Notes: generated by a model from the sequence alone, not told the origin. Shown: positions 34,129 to 44,924, counted from the first letter of the stretch. The stretch is DNA of 57,612 bases from Deltaproteobacteria bacterium (GCA_026388545.1 JAPLJS010000078.1:1-57612); one strand, 5' to 3'. Made by a program: numbers and translations.

Positions 34129-35106
34129 TCACTTACTGAAAAGCAGGACAAACTGATCAAAAAGTTCTTTTTGGAAGTGCTCGATCATTTGCTCTTTCAT
34201 TAATTTAAGGGCGGGAAAAGTACTTATTTTCTGCCTGTAAGGGCGATCTGACGTCAGCGCATCAAACACGTCGGCGATAGAGCAAATCCTTCCATAGAGA
34301 TGAATTTCGTCTCCTCTGAGTCCTCGCGGATATCCCTTGCCATCATATCTTTCATGGTGTTGCAACACTATCTTCTTGCATTCATGAGTCAATTGGTTGG
34401 TCTCATAGAGAACCTTATACCCCATGTGGGGGTGCTGCTTCATCTTGGTCATCTCTTCTTCCGTCAGTTTGCCCGGCTTATTGATAATTGCCGGATCTAG
34501 ATGCACCTTTCCCAGATCATGAAGGAAAAACCCGGCCCCCAATTCATGCATGTTATGAACCGTTGATTTCTTAAAAAGCGCTTTTGAGAGTGAAACTGCC
34601 AGGAAACCCACATTGACAGAATGCGTATAGGTATAAAAATCATGGGATGTAATGCTGAGCAGGTATAAGGATGTTGCATCATCCGTAAGAATCAGATCAA
34701 CAATTTCCGCAATAACTTTTTTTGTATCGCTGATATTTTCAGCAGTGGGGTTATCGAGCAGGTTACTTATCATCGTAAAGGAATGGGCCTGCACGGCTTT
34801 TGCTTTTTCCTGGGGCGGTAATTTTGCATTATGAATCGCATCTCTGAGTTCATCAGGTACGATGTTTCTTGACAGGGGTTTTGAGGTTTGCTCAGGTCGA
34901 GGTTCGGGCTTGCGCTCTTCTTCGGCAACTATGCTTCTTTCGGTGTCAACGATGATTTTATGAATGCCGCTTTCATTAATCTTTCGTATTTGATCTTTAG
35001 ATTTTATTAAAAATTCATTCGTTGCAAAGGGATGATTAAACCACGAGTTGGGCAAAATGACATACATGCCGACTTTTAGATTATCTTTCTCAATAGTCCT
35101 CTGCAT
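34129..35106 (-). CDS. HD-GYP domain cyclic di-GMP phosphodiesterase
   Basis: A 325-residue protein: an N-terminal DUF3391-type domain (about 1-70) and an HD-GYP domain (about 140-325). Metal-binding motifs are complete: FLHDLGKV (HD), KQHPHMGYKVL, LQHHERYDGKGYPRGL (the GYP loop) and CSIADVFDALTSDRPYR. It should hydrolyse c-di-GMP in the cytoplasm; no membrane helix is seen. It is the last gene of a run after the GGDEF sensor and the lipoprotein, about 75 nt from the latter, so synthesis and breakdown may be linked. Confidence 0.92.
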   Translation of the reverse strand: MQRTIEKDNLKVGMYVILPNSWFNHPFATNEFLIKSKDQIRKINESGIHKIIVDTERSIVAEEERKPEPRPEQTSKPLSRNIVPDELRDAIHNAKLPPQEKAKAVQAHSFTMISNLLDNPTAENISDTKKVIAEIVDLILTDDATSLYLLSITSHDFYTYTHSVNVGFLAVSLSKALFKKSTVHNMHELGAGFFLHDLGKVHLDPAIINKPGKLTEEEMTKMKQHPHMGYKVLYETNQLTHECKKIVLQHHERYDGKGYPRGLRGDEIHLYGRICSIADVFDALTSDRPYRQKISTFPALKLMKEQMIEHFQKELFDQFVLLFSK

Positions 35107-35181
35107 ACCCCACCCATGATAGTGATCTCCTGGCGAGAAAAACCGGTACCTTCACTTTTCATTATCGGCAGGTTTATATCT

Positions 35182-35697
35182 TTACCTTAGCATTTTTTCC
35201 CGTTTCTCCAGTTGAACCTCCAAACTTTTCAAAAGCTGAATGTCTTTTTTCAGGAGCTCATTTGCCTGAATGAGTCTCGCTGTCTCCTCAAGCAAATTTC
35301 GGTTATCCTTCTTCAACTGTTCATTCTCCCTCAGGAATCTGGCCTTATCGTCCCTGGTCTTTTCTATCAATACCCTGTCGGCGCTGCTCTTTTCCTTACA
35401 TGATTGCATACCATCAATAAGGCGGATTAGCGCCTCAGAGATGCTCCGCCACTTGCTGTCGGGATATATTTTCAGTAATTCATCAAATGTCGACCTGGCT
35501 CCTGTATAATCCGCCGCCTTCTCGTTGCTTCCTAAATATGACATTCCCTTATTAAAGAGGTCCGTATCGGAAGGGGATCTTTTGAACAAGCCCTTTTCAT
35601 CTACCGGGGAGGGCAGAGAAGTACAGGCCCCCAACAGGACAAAAAGCACACAAACTATATATTTATGATACCTTTTCCAACTCTTCCAGTTTGACAT
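35182..35697 (-). CDS. QseG-like lipoprotein paired with the GGDEF sensor
   Basis: A 171-residue lipoprotein (lipobox VLLGACTS) with TPR-like helices (DLFNKGMSYLGSNEKAADYT, FDELLKIYPDSKW) and a long coiled coil near the end (RDDKARFLRENEQLKKDNRN onward). It matches the architecture of the protein at 25831-26349, next to the GlrK-like kinase. ATG 35697 is preferred over 35724 because it has GGGAAG 5 nt upstream. It overlaps the end of the GGDEF gene by 35 nt. Confidence 0.8.
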   Translation of the reverse strand: MSNWKSWKRYHKYIVCVLFVLLGACTSLPSPVDEKGLFKRSPSDTDLFNKGMSYLGSNEKAADYTGARSTFDELLKIYPDSKWRSISEALIRLIDGMQSCKEKSSADRVLIEKTRDDKARFLRENEQLKKDNRNLLEETARLIQANELLKKDIQLLKSLEVQLEKREKMLR

Positions 35698-36997
35698 AGT
35701 TGCTTCCCGGTAGTGTCTTTGCATATTCCTTCAACTCCGCTGCTTTCTTCGCCATATCCAACGACCCCTGAAAATGTGTCCCGTCGTCGGTAACTATAGC
35801 AATCGTCATGGTTATAAGGGGAAACTTTTGCTGGTTCCCCTGTCTGTCTTTTCCCATGATAAATCCTTTCTGCCTGTCTTTCTCACTATAAAACCGCATA
35901 ATACGAAGATCAAACTCATCGACGATCTTCTGACATAACTGCTCTGTCCGCTCAGGTTCGGAAATGATAATAAAATCGTCACCACCAACATGACCAACAA
36001 AGTCGCCTTCATGCTCTGTTATCCGCAAATGGTTAGTCAGGATATGAGCCACCTCCTTGATGACTTCGCTGCCCCATGCATAACCATATTTATCGGCGAA
36101 AGGTTTGAAATTATCAAGATCGACATGGCAGAGGGTAAATAGTTTTTTTTCTGAAAACCTTTTTTCAATCTCCTTCTCAATCGCCAGATTACCCGGCAAA
36201 CCGGTTAGAGGGCTCGCATCAAGAAGGAGTGTCTCAAGAACCTTAAGGCGTTCCGTCATGAAACTGAACGCATCTGCCAGGCTGCCTATCTCGTCATGGC
36301 GGTTAATATTAAGATTGTATTCGAACTTTCCCTCGGCAATCTGTTCCGTAGCCTTTTTCAGTTCCCTGAGAGGTCTGGAAATATTATACGTAATGAGAAG
36401 CGCCAAGGCCAATCCTACAAAAAGACTTATTACGCTCAGGGTCATCGTCATTCTGGAAGCGTTTACACCCCGTGTCTTAATAAGGTTCATTCCTGTATCT
36501 ATATTATTTTCGGCCTTCATGCGGATTTCACGCAAAGATGTGGCGATTTCTTCAATGGTTTTTTTACAATCCGTTTCAGAAACCTTGGCGGCATCCTCCA
36601 AACGATTGTCCTGAACCATTGTTACCTCTTGGTTGAAAAGCTCATCATACCGGTTATGCAGTAATGACAATTGCGACAGGGCTTTTTTCAAACCGGGTAT
36701 ATTATTTTTTTTAAAATTCTCGATGACGTTTTTAAATTCCTGGCTTCGCATCCAGAAAAGTTCCGCGATTGACGGATCTTTAAGAATAAGATACTTTTTT
36801 TCGGCACTTTCCTGGGCAAGCAGTGCATCCATCATTTTCTTGCTGTTATCGACGACGAAAAAATCATGATCGATAATGGTATACGCTAATTGATTGAGAC
36901 TCTGGAGGCTGAAAATCGCGTAGGCGCTTGCCATGATGGTAAGCAGAGCCATGGCCAGGTAGCTTGCAAGCAATTTTCGACTTATTATCAGTTTCAT
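35663..36997 (-). CDS. Membrane sensor diguanylate cyclase with variant GGDEF
   Basis: A 444-residue protein: TM1 at about 8-30, a four-helix periplasmic sensor, TM2 near 185-207, HAMP and a C-terminal GGDEF domain. The signature is GGDDF, with Asp in place of the usual Glu, and the upstream feedback-inhibition site RxxD is replaced by HEGD. Other core blocks remain (DASPLTGLPGN, CHVDLDNFKPFADKYGYAWG). Activity is therefore plausible but not assured, and product inhibition is likely absent. The sensor half is built like that of the GlrK-like kinase. Confidence 0.88.
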   Translation of the reverse strand: MKLIISRKLLASYLAMALLTIMASAYAIFSLQSLNQLAYTIIDHDFFVVDNSKKMMDALLAQESAEKKYLILKDPSIAELFWMRSQEFKNVIENFKKNNIPGLKKALSQLSLLHNRYDELFNQEVTMVQDNRLEDAAKVSETDCKKTIEEIATSLREIRMKAENNIDTGMNLIKTRGVNASRMTMTLSVISLFVGLALALLITYNISRPLRELKKATEQIAEGKFEYNLNINRHDEIGSLADAFSFMTERLKVLETLLLDASPLTGLPGNLAIEKEIEKRFSEKKLFTLCHVDLDNFKPFADKYGYAWGSEVIKEVAHILTNHLRITEHEGDFVGHVGGDDFIIISEPERTEQLCQKIVDEFDLRIMRFYSEKDRQKGFIMGKDRQGNQQKFPLITMTIAIVTDDGTHFQGSLDMAKKAAELKEYAKTLPGSNYVKLEELEKVS

Positions 36998-37263
36998 TAC
37001 CCTTACCCCGCATTATTAACTCCGGTCATAATACGCGTGCAACAAGTACCATATCCTCGTACTTTCCGCAAAGCAGAAAAGTTAAATATTCTGTTTCTTG
37101 CCAGAATGTTTATTGCCCCCTTTATTAACTTTTGATATATTAAATCATACAATAGACTTCAGAAGTCAGGAGACAGAAGGGGAGCTTTCTTTGTATACTG
37201 TATTCTGTCTACTAACTTCTGTCTTCATCAATAAAATAGAAACATGAAGTGGAGGCTACACCG

Positions 37264-38571
37264 ATGATTTACAACGAGGACTTCGAAACATTACCCCGGG
37301 AGGTTTTAGAAACCCTGCAGTTAAAGAGATTGCAACAGGTCGTGCAGCGCGTCTATCACACGGTTGGCTTTTACAAGAAGGCTTTTGATAAAGCCGGCGT
37401 CAATCCGGACGACATCAAGACAATGTCAGACATCCGGCGGCTTCCCTTCACGACAAAGCAGGACCTGAGAGACAACTATCCCTTCGGCCTCTTTGCCGCA
37501 CCGATGAGCAGCATTGTAAGGCTCCATGCCTCATCAGGAACAACCGGCAGAGCCGTCGTCGTCGGATACACAAAGAGGGATATCGATACCTGGTCGGAAC
37601 TGATGGCGAGATGTTTTGTGGCCGCAGGCTTGAACAAGAATGACATTATCCACAACGCTTACGGATACGGCCTTTTCACCGGCGGTCTCGGCGCCCATTA
37701 CGGCGCTGAAAAACTGGGGGCCAGCGTCATACCCATGTCAGGCGGGAATACAAAAAGGCAGATCATGATCTTACAGGACTTTGGGCCCACGGCAATCTGC
37801 TGTACACCTTCATATGCTCTGAATCTGGCGGAGCAGGGCGCGGCCATGGGTGTCGACATGCACTCGCTCAAGCTTCGTGTCGGTATCTTTGGCGCCGAGC
37901 CGTGGAGTGAGAAGATGCGGGACGAAATAGAAAACAAGCTGAACCTCACCGCCCTTAATATCTACGGTCTTTCGGAGATTATGGGTCCCGGCGTTTCTAT
38001 GGAATGCCTGGAAGGCCGCCACGGAATGCATGTATTTGAGGATCACTTTATTGTGGAGATAATCCATCCGGAAACCGGTGAAATATTGCCGTACGGCGAA
38101 GAGGGAGAACTGGTCTTCACGACCATCACGAAGGAGGCATTCCCGCTCGTCCGGTATCGCACGCGGGACATCTCTCGGCTGATTGCGGAACCCTGCCGCT
38201 GCGGCAGAAGCCATATCAGAATGGACCGGGTGACCGGCAGAAGCGACGACATGCTGATTATCAGAGGTATCAACGTCTTCCCTTCCCAGATTGAGGCAGT
38301 TCTCGTCGGCATTACAGGACTTGAGCCGCACTATCAACTCATTGTGGACAGGACCGGCACCATGGACACCCTGGAGGTTCAGGTTGAAGTAAGTGAGCAG
38401 ATATTTGCAAACGCAGACGAAGTCCGCTCCCTGCAAAATCTGGAAAAGCACCTCGTCAAAGACCTGAAAGACTATCTCGGGGTGAACGCAAAGGTAAAAC
38501 TGGTAGAACCAAAATCATTACAACGATTTGAAGGGAAGGCCAGCTGCGTAATCGATAAGCGAAAAATTTAA
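37264..38571 (+). CDS. paaK: Phenylacetate-CoA ligase
   Basis: A 435-residue AMP-forming ligase that activates phenylacetate or related arylacetates to CoA thioesters. Signatures: [18 protein letters not shown] (P-loop), [22 protein letters not shown] and [20 protein letters not shown]; the catalytic Lys of the last motif is in FEGKAS. ATG 37264 has GGAGG 8 nt upstream, whereas the longer frame starts from GTG 37249. The ACT-domain gene follows 49 nt later, a common pair in anaerobes. Confidence 0.93.
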   Translation: MIYNEDFETLPREVLETLQLKRLQQVVQRVYHTVGFYKKAFDKAGVNPDDIKTMSDIRRLPFTTKQDLRDNYPFGLFAAPMSSIVRLHASSGTTGRAVVVGYTKRDIDTWSELMARCFVAAGLNKNDIIHNAYGYGLFTGGLGAHYGAEKLGASVIPMSGGNTKRQIMILQDFGPTAICCTPSYALNLAEQGAAMGVDMHSLKLRVGIFGAEPWSEKMRDEIENKLNLTALNIYGLSEIMGPGVSMECLEGRHGMHVFEDHFIVEIIHPETGEILPYGEEGELVFTTITKEAFPLVRYRTRDISRLIAEPCRCGRSHIRMDRVTGRSDDMLIIRGINVFPSQIEAVLVGITGLEPHYQLIVDRTGTMDTLEVQVEVSEQIFANADEVRSLQNLEKHLVKDLKDYLGVNAKVKLVEPKSLQRFEGKASCVIDKRKI

Positions 38572-38620
38572 TGGAAACTTCCATATACTCACTTTCTCTT
38601 CGAATTCATAAGGAGGACAT

Positions 38621-39052
38621 ATGAAGGTAGAACAGATATCCATATTCCTGGAGAATAAGCCGGGGGCTCTTGAAAATGTCACACGGCTGCTGAAGGACGC
38701 GAATATTAACATCAGAACCCTCTCGCTTGCTGATACCTCAGATTTCGGAATTCTCCGGCTGATTGTTAACGATGTAGCTGCAGCGCTTAAAATGCTTAAT
38801 GATAATGGCCTGAGAGTAAGCCGGACAACCGTAGTGGCAGTCGAGGTGCCTGATCGTCCCGGCGGTCTTCACAGTATCCTGGAAATACTGGCGAAGCATA
38901 GTATTAATGTTGAATATCTGTACGCCTTTGTAGAAAAAAGCGGTGAGAATGCCGTGATCATCTTCCGTTTCGATTCTCCGGATAACGCAATTGATGTACT
39001 TCTCAAAAATGGATTTACTGTGCTGCCAGGTGAGAAGCTGTATTCTTTTTAA
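38621..39052 (+). CDS. Tandem ACT-domain protein linked to PaaK
   Basis: A 143-residue protein with two ACT domains: [20 protein letters not shown] at 2-21 and [20 protein letters not shown] at about 70-90, each with the ENKPG/DRPG turn that binds amino acids. Such proteins commonly accompany phenylacetate-CoA ligases and probably sense aromatic amino acids. That ligand is an inference from context. AGGAGG lies close to the ATG. Confidence 0.9.
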   Translation: MKVEQISIFLENKPGALENVTRLLKDANINIRTLSLADTSDFGILRLIVNDVAAALKMLNDNGLRVSRTTVVAVEVPDRPGGLHSILEILAKHSINVEYLYAFVEKSGENAVIIFRFDSPDNAIDVLLKNGFTVLPGEKLYSF

Positions 39053-39142
39053 ACAGGATGATGTCGTACAAAAGCAGTAAACGGGGTTAACTGTGGACGA
39101 CTTCGTAAAACATAACAACCTTTTAAAAGAGGAGGTGCTGTC

Positions 39143-39844
39143 ATGAAGGGACAAACCCGTTCGCTCAATTCGATGGTAGAGGAGCAATTGACTAAATGGA
39201 AAAGCATGACAACGGAGCGGAAAGCCATAAAGGCAAAACCCGGCCCGGTGATCACCGTTTCCCGAGAGCCCGGAACCGGCGGCAGCGAAATAGCCAGAAG
39301 ACTCGCTGATGGACTGAAGATGGATCTGGTCGGGGCCCAAATCATCCAAAAAATAGCGGAAAGTGCTGATATAAGCGCAAAACTTATTGAATCCCTTGAC
39401 GAAAAGCAGATTACAAGAAGGGATGACTGGCTATCCTCCCTGTTCGAAACCCGCCACCTGTGGGTTGATACCTATCTCCATCATCTCACAAAGGTTATCG
39501 GAACCTTCGGAAGACAGGGGAATGTCGTCATCGTAGGCAGGGGAGCACAGTATATCCTGCCTCCTGAGGATACATTCAGGTTGCGGTTCATTGCCTCTAT
39601 GGAAATCAAAATTCAGAATGTGATGCACGATTTTGGTTCCTCCAATGCCGAGGCGGAAAAATATGTCATAAAAACAGATTCAGACCGCCGCGCTTATCTG
39701 CAAAAACATTTCAATGCAGACGTGACGGATCCCTCGCATTACGACATGGTCATCAACACGGGGAAGCTCGGTATTGACGGGTCTGTTGAAGCGGTTAAGG
39801 CTGCGTTTACCACGTGGAAGCGGAAGTACGACGCCACGCCATGA
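39143..39844 (+). CDS. Cytidylate kinase-like protein
   Basis: A 233-residue P-loop protein of the cytidylate-kinase-like family. The nucleotide loop is SREPGTGGSEIARRLADGLK, and NVVIVGRGAQYIL and DSDRRAYLQKHFNADVTDP are typical of the family, whose real substrate has not been firmly established. A hydrophilic N-terminal 35 residues precede the domain. AGAGGAGG lies upstream. A strong hairpin follows the stop. Confidence 0.85.
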   Translation: MKGQTRSLNSMVEEQLTKWKSMTTERKAIKAKPGPVITVSREPGTGGSEIARRLADGLKMDLVGAQIIQKIAESADISAKLIESLDEKQITRRDDWLSSLFETRHLWVDTYLHHLTKVIGTFGRQGNVVIVGRGAQYILPPEDTFRLRFIASMEIKIQNVMHDFGSSNAEAEKYVIKTDSDRRAYLQKHFNADVTDPSHYDMVINTGKLGIDGSVEAVKAAFTTWKRKYDATP

Positions 39845-39863
39845 TCACGTTCTGCTGCCTCCA

Positions 39864-39893
39864 GGGTTATTCCCGCAAAATCGGGAATAACCC
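39864..39893 (+). terminator. Hairpin terminator after the kinase-like gene
   Basis: GGGTTATTCCCG (39864-39875) and CGGGAATAACCC (39882-39893) form a perfect 12-bp stem with a 6-nt loop. The following CATTTATT is only a weak U-tract. Confidence 0.6.
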
Positions 39894-39939
39894 CATTTAT
39901 TACAAGTTACCAGGGCTAATCGCCATGTAAGGAGTACAA

Positions 39940-40485
39940 ATGAAACAGGGATTGATTTTAATCGACATTCAAAACGATTATTTCCCCGGCGGGAATATGG
40001 AGCTTGTCAACATGGAACAAGCGGCCCATAATGCAGGAGTATTGCTTCAGCAGGGCAGGGAAGAGCAACTTCCCATCATTCATATTCAACATATTTCAAA
40101 ACGTCCCGGGGCAACATTCTTCTTACCAAACACAAAAGGGGTTGAAACACACACGTCGGTGGCTCCGCAGCCAGGTGAAGTCGTCATTGAAAAACTCTTT
40201 CCCAATAGCTTCAGGGATACCGATCTGTTGAATATTCTTAAAAGATCCGGGGTGGAGGCAGTGGTCATCTGCGGGGCAATGAGTCACATGTGTGTTGACG
40301 CAACAACACGTGCAGCATTTGATTATGGATTTCGATGTACGGTTATTGAAGATGCCTGTGCCACTCGTAATCTGGAGCATAAAGGGATGATCGTAGAAGC
40401 GAACAAAGTCCATGCGGCATTTATGGCTGCACTGGCTGTTCCTTATGCAAAAGTAATATCTGTAAATGAATTTATTCGAAGATAG
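39940..40485 (+). CDS. Isochorismatase-family cysteine hydrolase
   Basis: A 181-residue cysteine hydrolase. The triad is Asp9 (LILIDIQNDYF), Lys85 (VIEKLFPNSF) and Cys118 (GAMSHMCVDATTR). Members cleave amides, carbamoyl groups or isochorismate; the specificity cannot be read from sequence. GGAG precedes the ATG. The convergent rtcB gene starts just beyond its stop, with a 15-nt gap. Confidence 0.9.
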   Translation: MKQGLILIDIQNDYFPGGNMELVNMEQAAHNAGVLLQQGREEQLPIIHIQHISKRPGATFFLPNTKGVETHTSVAPQPGEVVIEKLFPNSFRDTDLLNILKRSGVEAVVICGAMSHMCVDATTRAAFDYGFRCTVIEDACATRNLEHKGMIVEANKVHAAFMAALAVPYAKVISVNEFIRR

Positions 40486-40500
40486 GCATTCCTGCTGCAG

Positions 40501-41952
40501 TTACCCCTTGATACAGCCCAATGCTTTGAGTTTTGCGACTTTCCTGGAGATGCCGGCCTTGTGGACAACCTCCACTACCTGATCTAAATTCTTATATGCC
40601 TCCGGCATCTCTTCACTGAGGGTTCCTTTCCCGCTCGCCATGATGATAATACCCTTATCAGCCATCTCCCGTGCTATTGATCTTCCCCTGCCGGCTTTTG
40701 TCGCCTGGGTGCGGCTCATGATACGCCCGGCTCCATGGCAGGTACTTCCGAAAGTCTCCGTAAAGGCTTTCTCCGTTCCCGCAAGCACATATGAACCTGT
40801 GCCCATATCGCCGGGGATTAATACCGGCTGACCTGCCTTGCTGTATTGCGCCGGAAGGGCAGGATGGCCGGGTGGAAAGGCCCGCGTTGCACCTTTTCTG
40901 TGTACGCACAGCGGAACCTCTTTACCGTCGATGGGAAACGTTTCGATCTTGGCAATATTATGGCAGACGTCATAAAGCAGCCGCATGCCTAATTCGCGGG
41001 GCCCCTTCCTCAAGGTACGTTCGAAGGTCTCCCGTGTCCAGTGCATCAGCATTTGACGGTTGGCCCAGGCATAATTGGCGGCACAGGCCATAGCGGCAAA
41101 GTATTCCTTCCCCCGGGGAGAATCCAGATACGCACAGGCTAACTGTCTGTCCGGGAGGGAAACTCCCAGATCACCGACATGTTTCACCATCCTGGCCAAG
41201 TAATCATCACAGACCTGATAGCCGAGCCCCCGGGAACCGCTGTGAATGAGAACGGCGATCTGACCCGTTTCAAGGCCAAAGGCAGTTGCCGCTGCTTTAT
41301 CAAAGATCTCCTCGACGACCTCAATCTCCAGAAAATGGTTGCCAGACCCTAAGGTACCCAACTGCTCCCGTCCGCGCTCAATTGCCCTCGCGCTGACCAT
41401 TTCGGGATCGGCGCCTGCCATTGCCCCCCTGTCTTCCGTCGTTTCCAGATCATCGGCCGTCCCATACCCATGATTTACCGCCCACTTTGCTCCTTCGATC
41501 AGAACCTTCTTTTCTTCCTTGGCGGAGAGTTTAAGGACACCCTTGGAACCAACACCGGTAGGGATATCGTTAAACAGGGCGCTTATCAGTTCCTTCACGC
41601 TATCCTTGATATCATTATACTCAAGACGGGTTGTCACCAGCCTGCATCCGCAGTTGATATCATACCCCACACCGCCCGGGGAAATAATACCGTCTTTAAG
41701 ATCGAAGGCCGCAACGCCACCTATCGGGAAACCATACCCCCAGTGCATATCAGGCATGGCCAGTGAATACTTAACAATACCGGGCAGGTGCGCAACATTG
41801 GCCACCTGCTTCGGGCTCTCATCGGCCCCCATTTCCCTGATGAGTCTTTCGCTTGAATAAATGATTCCCGGGACCTTCATTCCACCGGTCTGGGGAACCA
41901 TCCACCGGCAATCGTCAAGTTTTTTAAGCCCTGACATGATTTCAGACATCAA
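40501..41952 (-). CDS. rtcB: RNA-splicing ligase RtcB
   Basis: A 483-residue tRNA/RNA ligase that joins 2',3'-cyclic phosphate and 5'-OH ends with GTP. Metal ligands: Cys in GYDINCGCRL, His in LGSGNHFLEI, His in LIHSGSRGLGYQ. The GMP-accepting His is in TCHGAGRIMSR. Also present are AMPDMHWGYGFPIGGVAAFD and LLYDVCHNIAK. It overlaps the end of the archease gene by 11 nt, so the ligase and its activator are made together. Confidence 0.95.
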   Translation of the reverse strand: MMSEIMSGLKKLDDCRWMVPQTGGMKVPGIIYSSERLIREMGADESPKQVANVAHLPGIVKYSLAMPDMHWGYGFPIGGVAAFDLKDGIISPGGVGYDINCGCRLVTTRLEYNDIKDSVKELISALFNDIPTGVGSKGVLKLSAKEEKKVLIEGAKWAVNHGYGTADDLETTEDRGAMAGADPEMVSARAIERGREQLGTLGSGNHFLEIEVVEEIFDKAAATAFGLETGQIAVLIHSGSRGLGYQVCDDYLARMVKHVGDLGVSLPDRQLACAYLDSPRGKEYFAAMACAANYAWANRQMLMHWTRETFERTLRKGPRELGMRLLYDVCHNIAKIETFPIDGKEVPLCVHRKGATRAFPPGHPALPAQYSKAGQPVLIPGDMGTGSYVLAGTEKAFTETFGSTCHGAGRIMSRTQATKAGRGRSIAREMADKGIIIMASGKGTLSEEMPEAYKNLDQVVEVVHKAGISRKVAKLKALGCIKG

Positions 41953-42358
41953 AAATTACCCGCCCCATCCACATTTCCGGCGTTTCTCTGACCGTAACCT
42001 GGTGATAGGTTACCGCCTTAATTTCCGTGTTGATCCTGTGTTTTGAGGGATTAAAAAGTTCTCCGGACACCCGTCCTTGGAGGTGCTGCGGGTCTATTTC
42101 TATTATGGAGTATTCTTTCAGCAAAAGACCCTCACCGTTAAACATATAGAGGACTTCACGCAGGTAGTTCACTAGGAGATCCTCCCAGTCTTCTCCCTCC
42201 ACGATAATTGTTCGTTCCTCGGTTGCCTTTACGCGATTCAGGTCGGTAATAATGTCAAAAACGGCAAAGGCCGCATTGGCAAATAACTCTTTCACCGTTT
42301 TACCGTATATTTCCAGCCCCAAATCCGCCGTGTGATCGAATACCTTGTATCTCTCCAT
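41942..42358 (-). CDS. Archease, RtcB cofactor
   Basis: A 138-residue archease, which speeds RtcB guanylation and multiple turnover. Signatures: FDHTADLGLEIYGKTVKELF at the start, with Asp in HTAD, and the C-terminal AVTYHQVTVRETPEMWMGRV. The C-terminal Asp-Val end matches the family. It lies immediately upstream of rtcB and overlaps it. Confidence 0.95.
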   Translation of the reverse strand: MERYKVFDHTADLGLEIYGKTVKELFANAAFAVFDIITDLNRVKATEERTIIVEGEDWEDLLVNYLREVLYMFNGEGLLLKEYSIIEIDPQHLQGRVSGELFNPSKHRINTEIKAVTYHQVTVRETPEMWMGRVIFDV

Positions 42359-42401
42359 CGTTATGATTATCCTATCACAAAGGCCGCCATAACTTCCAGA
42401 A

Positions 42402-44924
42402 TCACGTCACATCTTCCTGACCGCCGGCGTCGTCTTCTAACCCGTTTACGGCTTCTTCCTCTTCACCTTCCTGCAACAGATCGTCGTCCTTTTCCTCCGC
42501 TTCCCTCTCGGCGCGGGCCACGCCAACCAGTTTTTCGTCGGGATCAATCTCGATCAGTTTTACCCCCTGCGTGCTCCTATGCAGAAGGGGAACTTCCGGA
42601 ACCTTCAACCGTATGATTTTCCCCGCGTTACTGATCAGTATGATGTCTTCCTCACCCGTAACCTGGAGAACCCCCGAAACATTTCCTATCTTGGATACCG
42701 TTTTGAGATTGATAACGCCCTGGCCGCCCCGGTTCTGCCTCCGGTACTCTTCCACATCCGTTCGTTTGCCGTAGCCGTTTTCAGAAACGGTTACAATGGA
42801 ATTGCCCTCCGAAGGGATCTCCATCCCGACCACTGCATCGTCATCGTCCATGCGGATGCCGATAACGCCCCTGGCCGTCCTTCCCACATCCCGGACGTCC
42901 TGCTCATGGAAACGGATGGATTGCCCTTTCCTTGTTCCCAGAAAGACATCCTGGTCTCCCAGCGTCAACTGAACGCCAATGAGTTCGTCCCCTTCATCAA
43001 TCGTGATGGCGATGATTCCCCCGGCCCGCGGGTGCGAGTAGGCCACCAGGTCGGTCTTCTTGACAATGCCTTTCCTTGTCACCATAATTATGTACTTACC
43101 GTCAACGAACTCCTTGACAGGCAGGATTGCGGCCACCCTCTCCCCCTGCGACAGATTAACCAGATTTACGATGGCTTTGCCCTTCGCCGCCCGCCCGGCC
43201 TGTGGAAGCTGATACACCTTCAACCAGTACACGCGCCCCAAATTCGTAAAAATCAGAATATAGTGATGGGTGGAAGCGATAAAGATTTTCTCAACAAAAT
43301 CTTCTTCTTTGGTCCCCATGCCTACCTTTCCCTTCCCGCCACGCCGCTGGCTTCGGTAAAGGCTGACAGGGTTCCTTTTAATGTAGCCGTAATGAGATAC
43401 GGTCACCACCATGTCTTCTTCCACAATCATGTCTTCAATATTAATATCGTCTACGCTCGCCACGATCTCTGTGCGTCTGTCATCGCCATACTTTTTCTTG
43501 ATCTCCCCCAGTTCCGCCACGATGATATCGAGCACCTTCTGCAGATCATCCAGGATGCCCTGCAACGTGACGATTAACCGTGACAGTTCCCTGTACTCGT
43601 CAAGAATCTTGTCCTGTTCGAGCCCGGTAAGCCTCTGCAGACGCATGTCCAAAATAGCCCGCGCCTGAATCTCCGTAAGACCAAAATTCTCGGAGAGCGC
43701 ATGTGCGGCCTCCTGGGGGCTTTTGGATTTCTTAATGAGCTGAACCACGGCATCAATGTGGTTGAGGGCAATGATCAGCCCTTCCAGGATATGGGACCTT
43801 TCTTTCGTTTTCCGAAGGTCAAAGATCGTTCTACGGGTTATAACCTCCTTGCGGAAATCTACAAACTTTTGAAGTACTTCCTTCAGATTGAGCACCCTCG
43901 GCTGACTGCGGTCAATCGCCAGCATGATAACCCCGAAATTTGTCTCCATCTGGGTATGCTTGTAGAGTTGGTTGAGAATGACTCCGGAGGGCTCATCTTT
44001 CTTCAGGTCAATGACGATCCGTATCCCTTCCCGGTCTGACTCATCACGGAGATCGGAGATGCCTTCCAGCTTTTTCTCTTTTACCAGCTCGGAAATCTTC
44101 TCGATCAGATTGGCCTTATTCACGAGATAGGGGAGTTCCGTGACGATGATGCTCTCCCGGTCGTTCCTCGCGTTTCTCTCGATAATCGCCCTGGACCTCA
44201 TGTGGATGGACCCCCTGCCCGTCTGGTAGGCGGAGATGATCCCTTCCCTCCCGTTGATGAAACCGGCAGTCGGGAAATCGGGGCCTTTTATATGGAGCAT
44301 CAGTCCTTCAATCGTGATCTCCGGATTGTGGATCAGGGCAATCGTCCCTTCAATGAGTTCGCTTAAATTATGGGGAGGGATGTTGGTAGCCACGCCCACG
44401 GCAATCCCCGAGGAACCGTTCAGGAGAAGCGCGGGTATCCGCGCGGGAAGGACCGTCGGCTCCTCCATGGAGGAATCGTAGTTGGGGACAAAATCAACCG
44501 TTTCTTTTTCCAGGTCAGCAAGCATTTCCTCGGCAAGTCTCGCCATCCTGATCTCCGTGTAACGCATCGCGGCAGGCGGATCTCCATCCACGCTGCCGAA
44601 ATTTCCCTGTCCGTCAATCAAGGGGTAGCGCATGGAGAAGTCCTGGGCCATCCGGACAAGGGTGTCATAGGCGGCGGTATCGCCGTGGGGATGATACTTA
44701 CCGATGATATCTCCGACGATCCTGGCGGATTTCTTATAGGCCTTGTTCCAGACGTTCCCCATTTCCGACATGGCGTAGAGAACCCGGCGATGAACCGGCT
44801 TCATGCCGTCCCGGACGTCCGGAATGGCGCGGCCGATAATCACGCTCATCGCGTAAGCCATGTAGGAGTTCTTCATTTCATCTTCGATATTGATGGGAAT
44901 AGTCTTCTGGTAAATCTGCTCCAT
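42402..44924 (-). CDS. gyrA: DNA gyrase subunit A
   Basis: An 840-residue GyrA, the breakage-reunion subunit. The DNA-linking Tyr122 is in [10 protein letters not shown]; the quinolone region is [19 protein letters not shown] with Thr at position 83, where E. coli has Ser. The GyrA box is QRRGGKG, before a six-bladed C-terminal domain. An acidic tail ([16 protein letters not shown]) ends the protein. ATG 44924 gives the normal N-terminus; an in-frame TTG at 44972 would add 16 residues. It lies 3 kb from gyrB, not directly behind it. Confidence 0.97.
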   Translation of the reverse strand: MEQIYQKTIPINIEDEMKNSYMAYAMSVIIGRAIPDVRDGMKPVHRRVLYAMSEMGNVWNKAYKKSARIVGDIIGKYHPHGDTAAYDTLVRMAQDFSMRYPLIDGQGNFGSVDGDPPAAMRYTEIRMARLAEEMLADLEKETVDFVPNYDSSMEEPTVLPARIPALLLNGSSGIAVGVATNIPPHNLSELIEGTIALIHNPEITIEGLMLHIKGPDFPTAGFINGREGIISAYQTGRGSIHMRSRAIIERNARNDRESIIVTELPYLVNKANLIEKISELVKEKKLEGISDLRDESDREGIRIVIDLKKDEPSGVILNQLYKHTQMETNFGVIMLAIDRSQPRVLNLKEVLQKFVDFRKEVITRRTIFDLRKTKERSHILEGLIIALNHIDAVVQLIKKSKSPQEAAHALSENFGLTEIQARAILDMRLQRLTGLEQDKILDEYRELSRLIVTLQGILDDLQKVLDIIVAELGEIKKKYGDDRRTEIVASVDDINIEDMIVEEDMVVTVSHYGYIKRNPVSLYRSQRRGGKGKVGMGTKEEDFVEKIFIASTHHYILIFTNLGRVYWLKVYQLPQAGRAAKGKAIVNLVNLSQGERVAAILPVKEFVDGKYIIMVTRKGIVKKTDLVAYSHPRAGGIIAITIDEGDELIGVQLTLGDQDVFLGTRKGQSIRFHEQDVRDVGRTARGVIGIRMDDDDAVVGMEIPSEGNSIVTVSENGYGKRTDVEEYRRQNRGGQGVINLKTVSKIGNVSGVLQVTGEEDIILISNAGKIIRLKVPEVPLLHRSTQGVKLIEIDPDEKLVGVARAEREAEEKDDDLLQEGEEEEAVNGLEDDAGGQEDVT

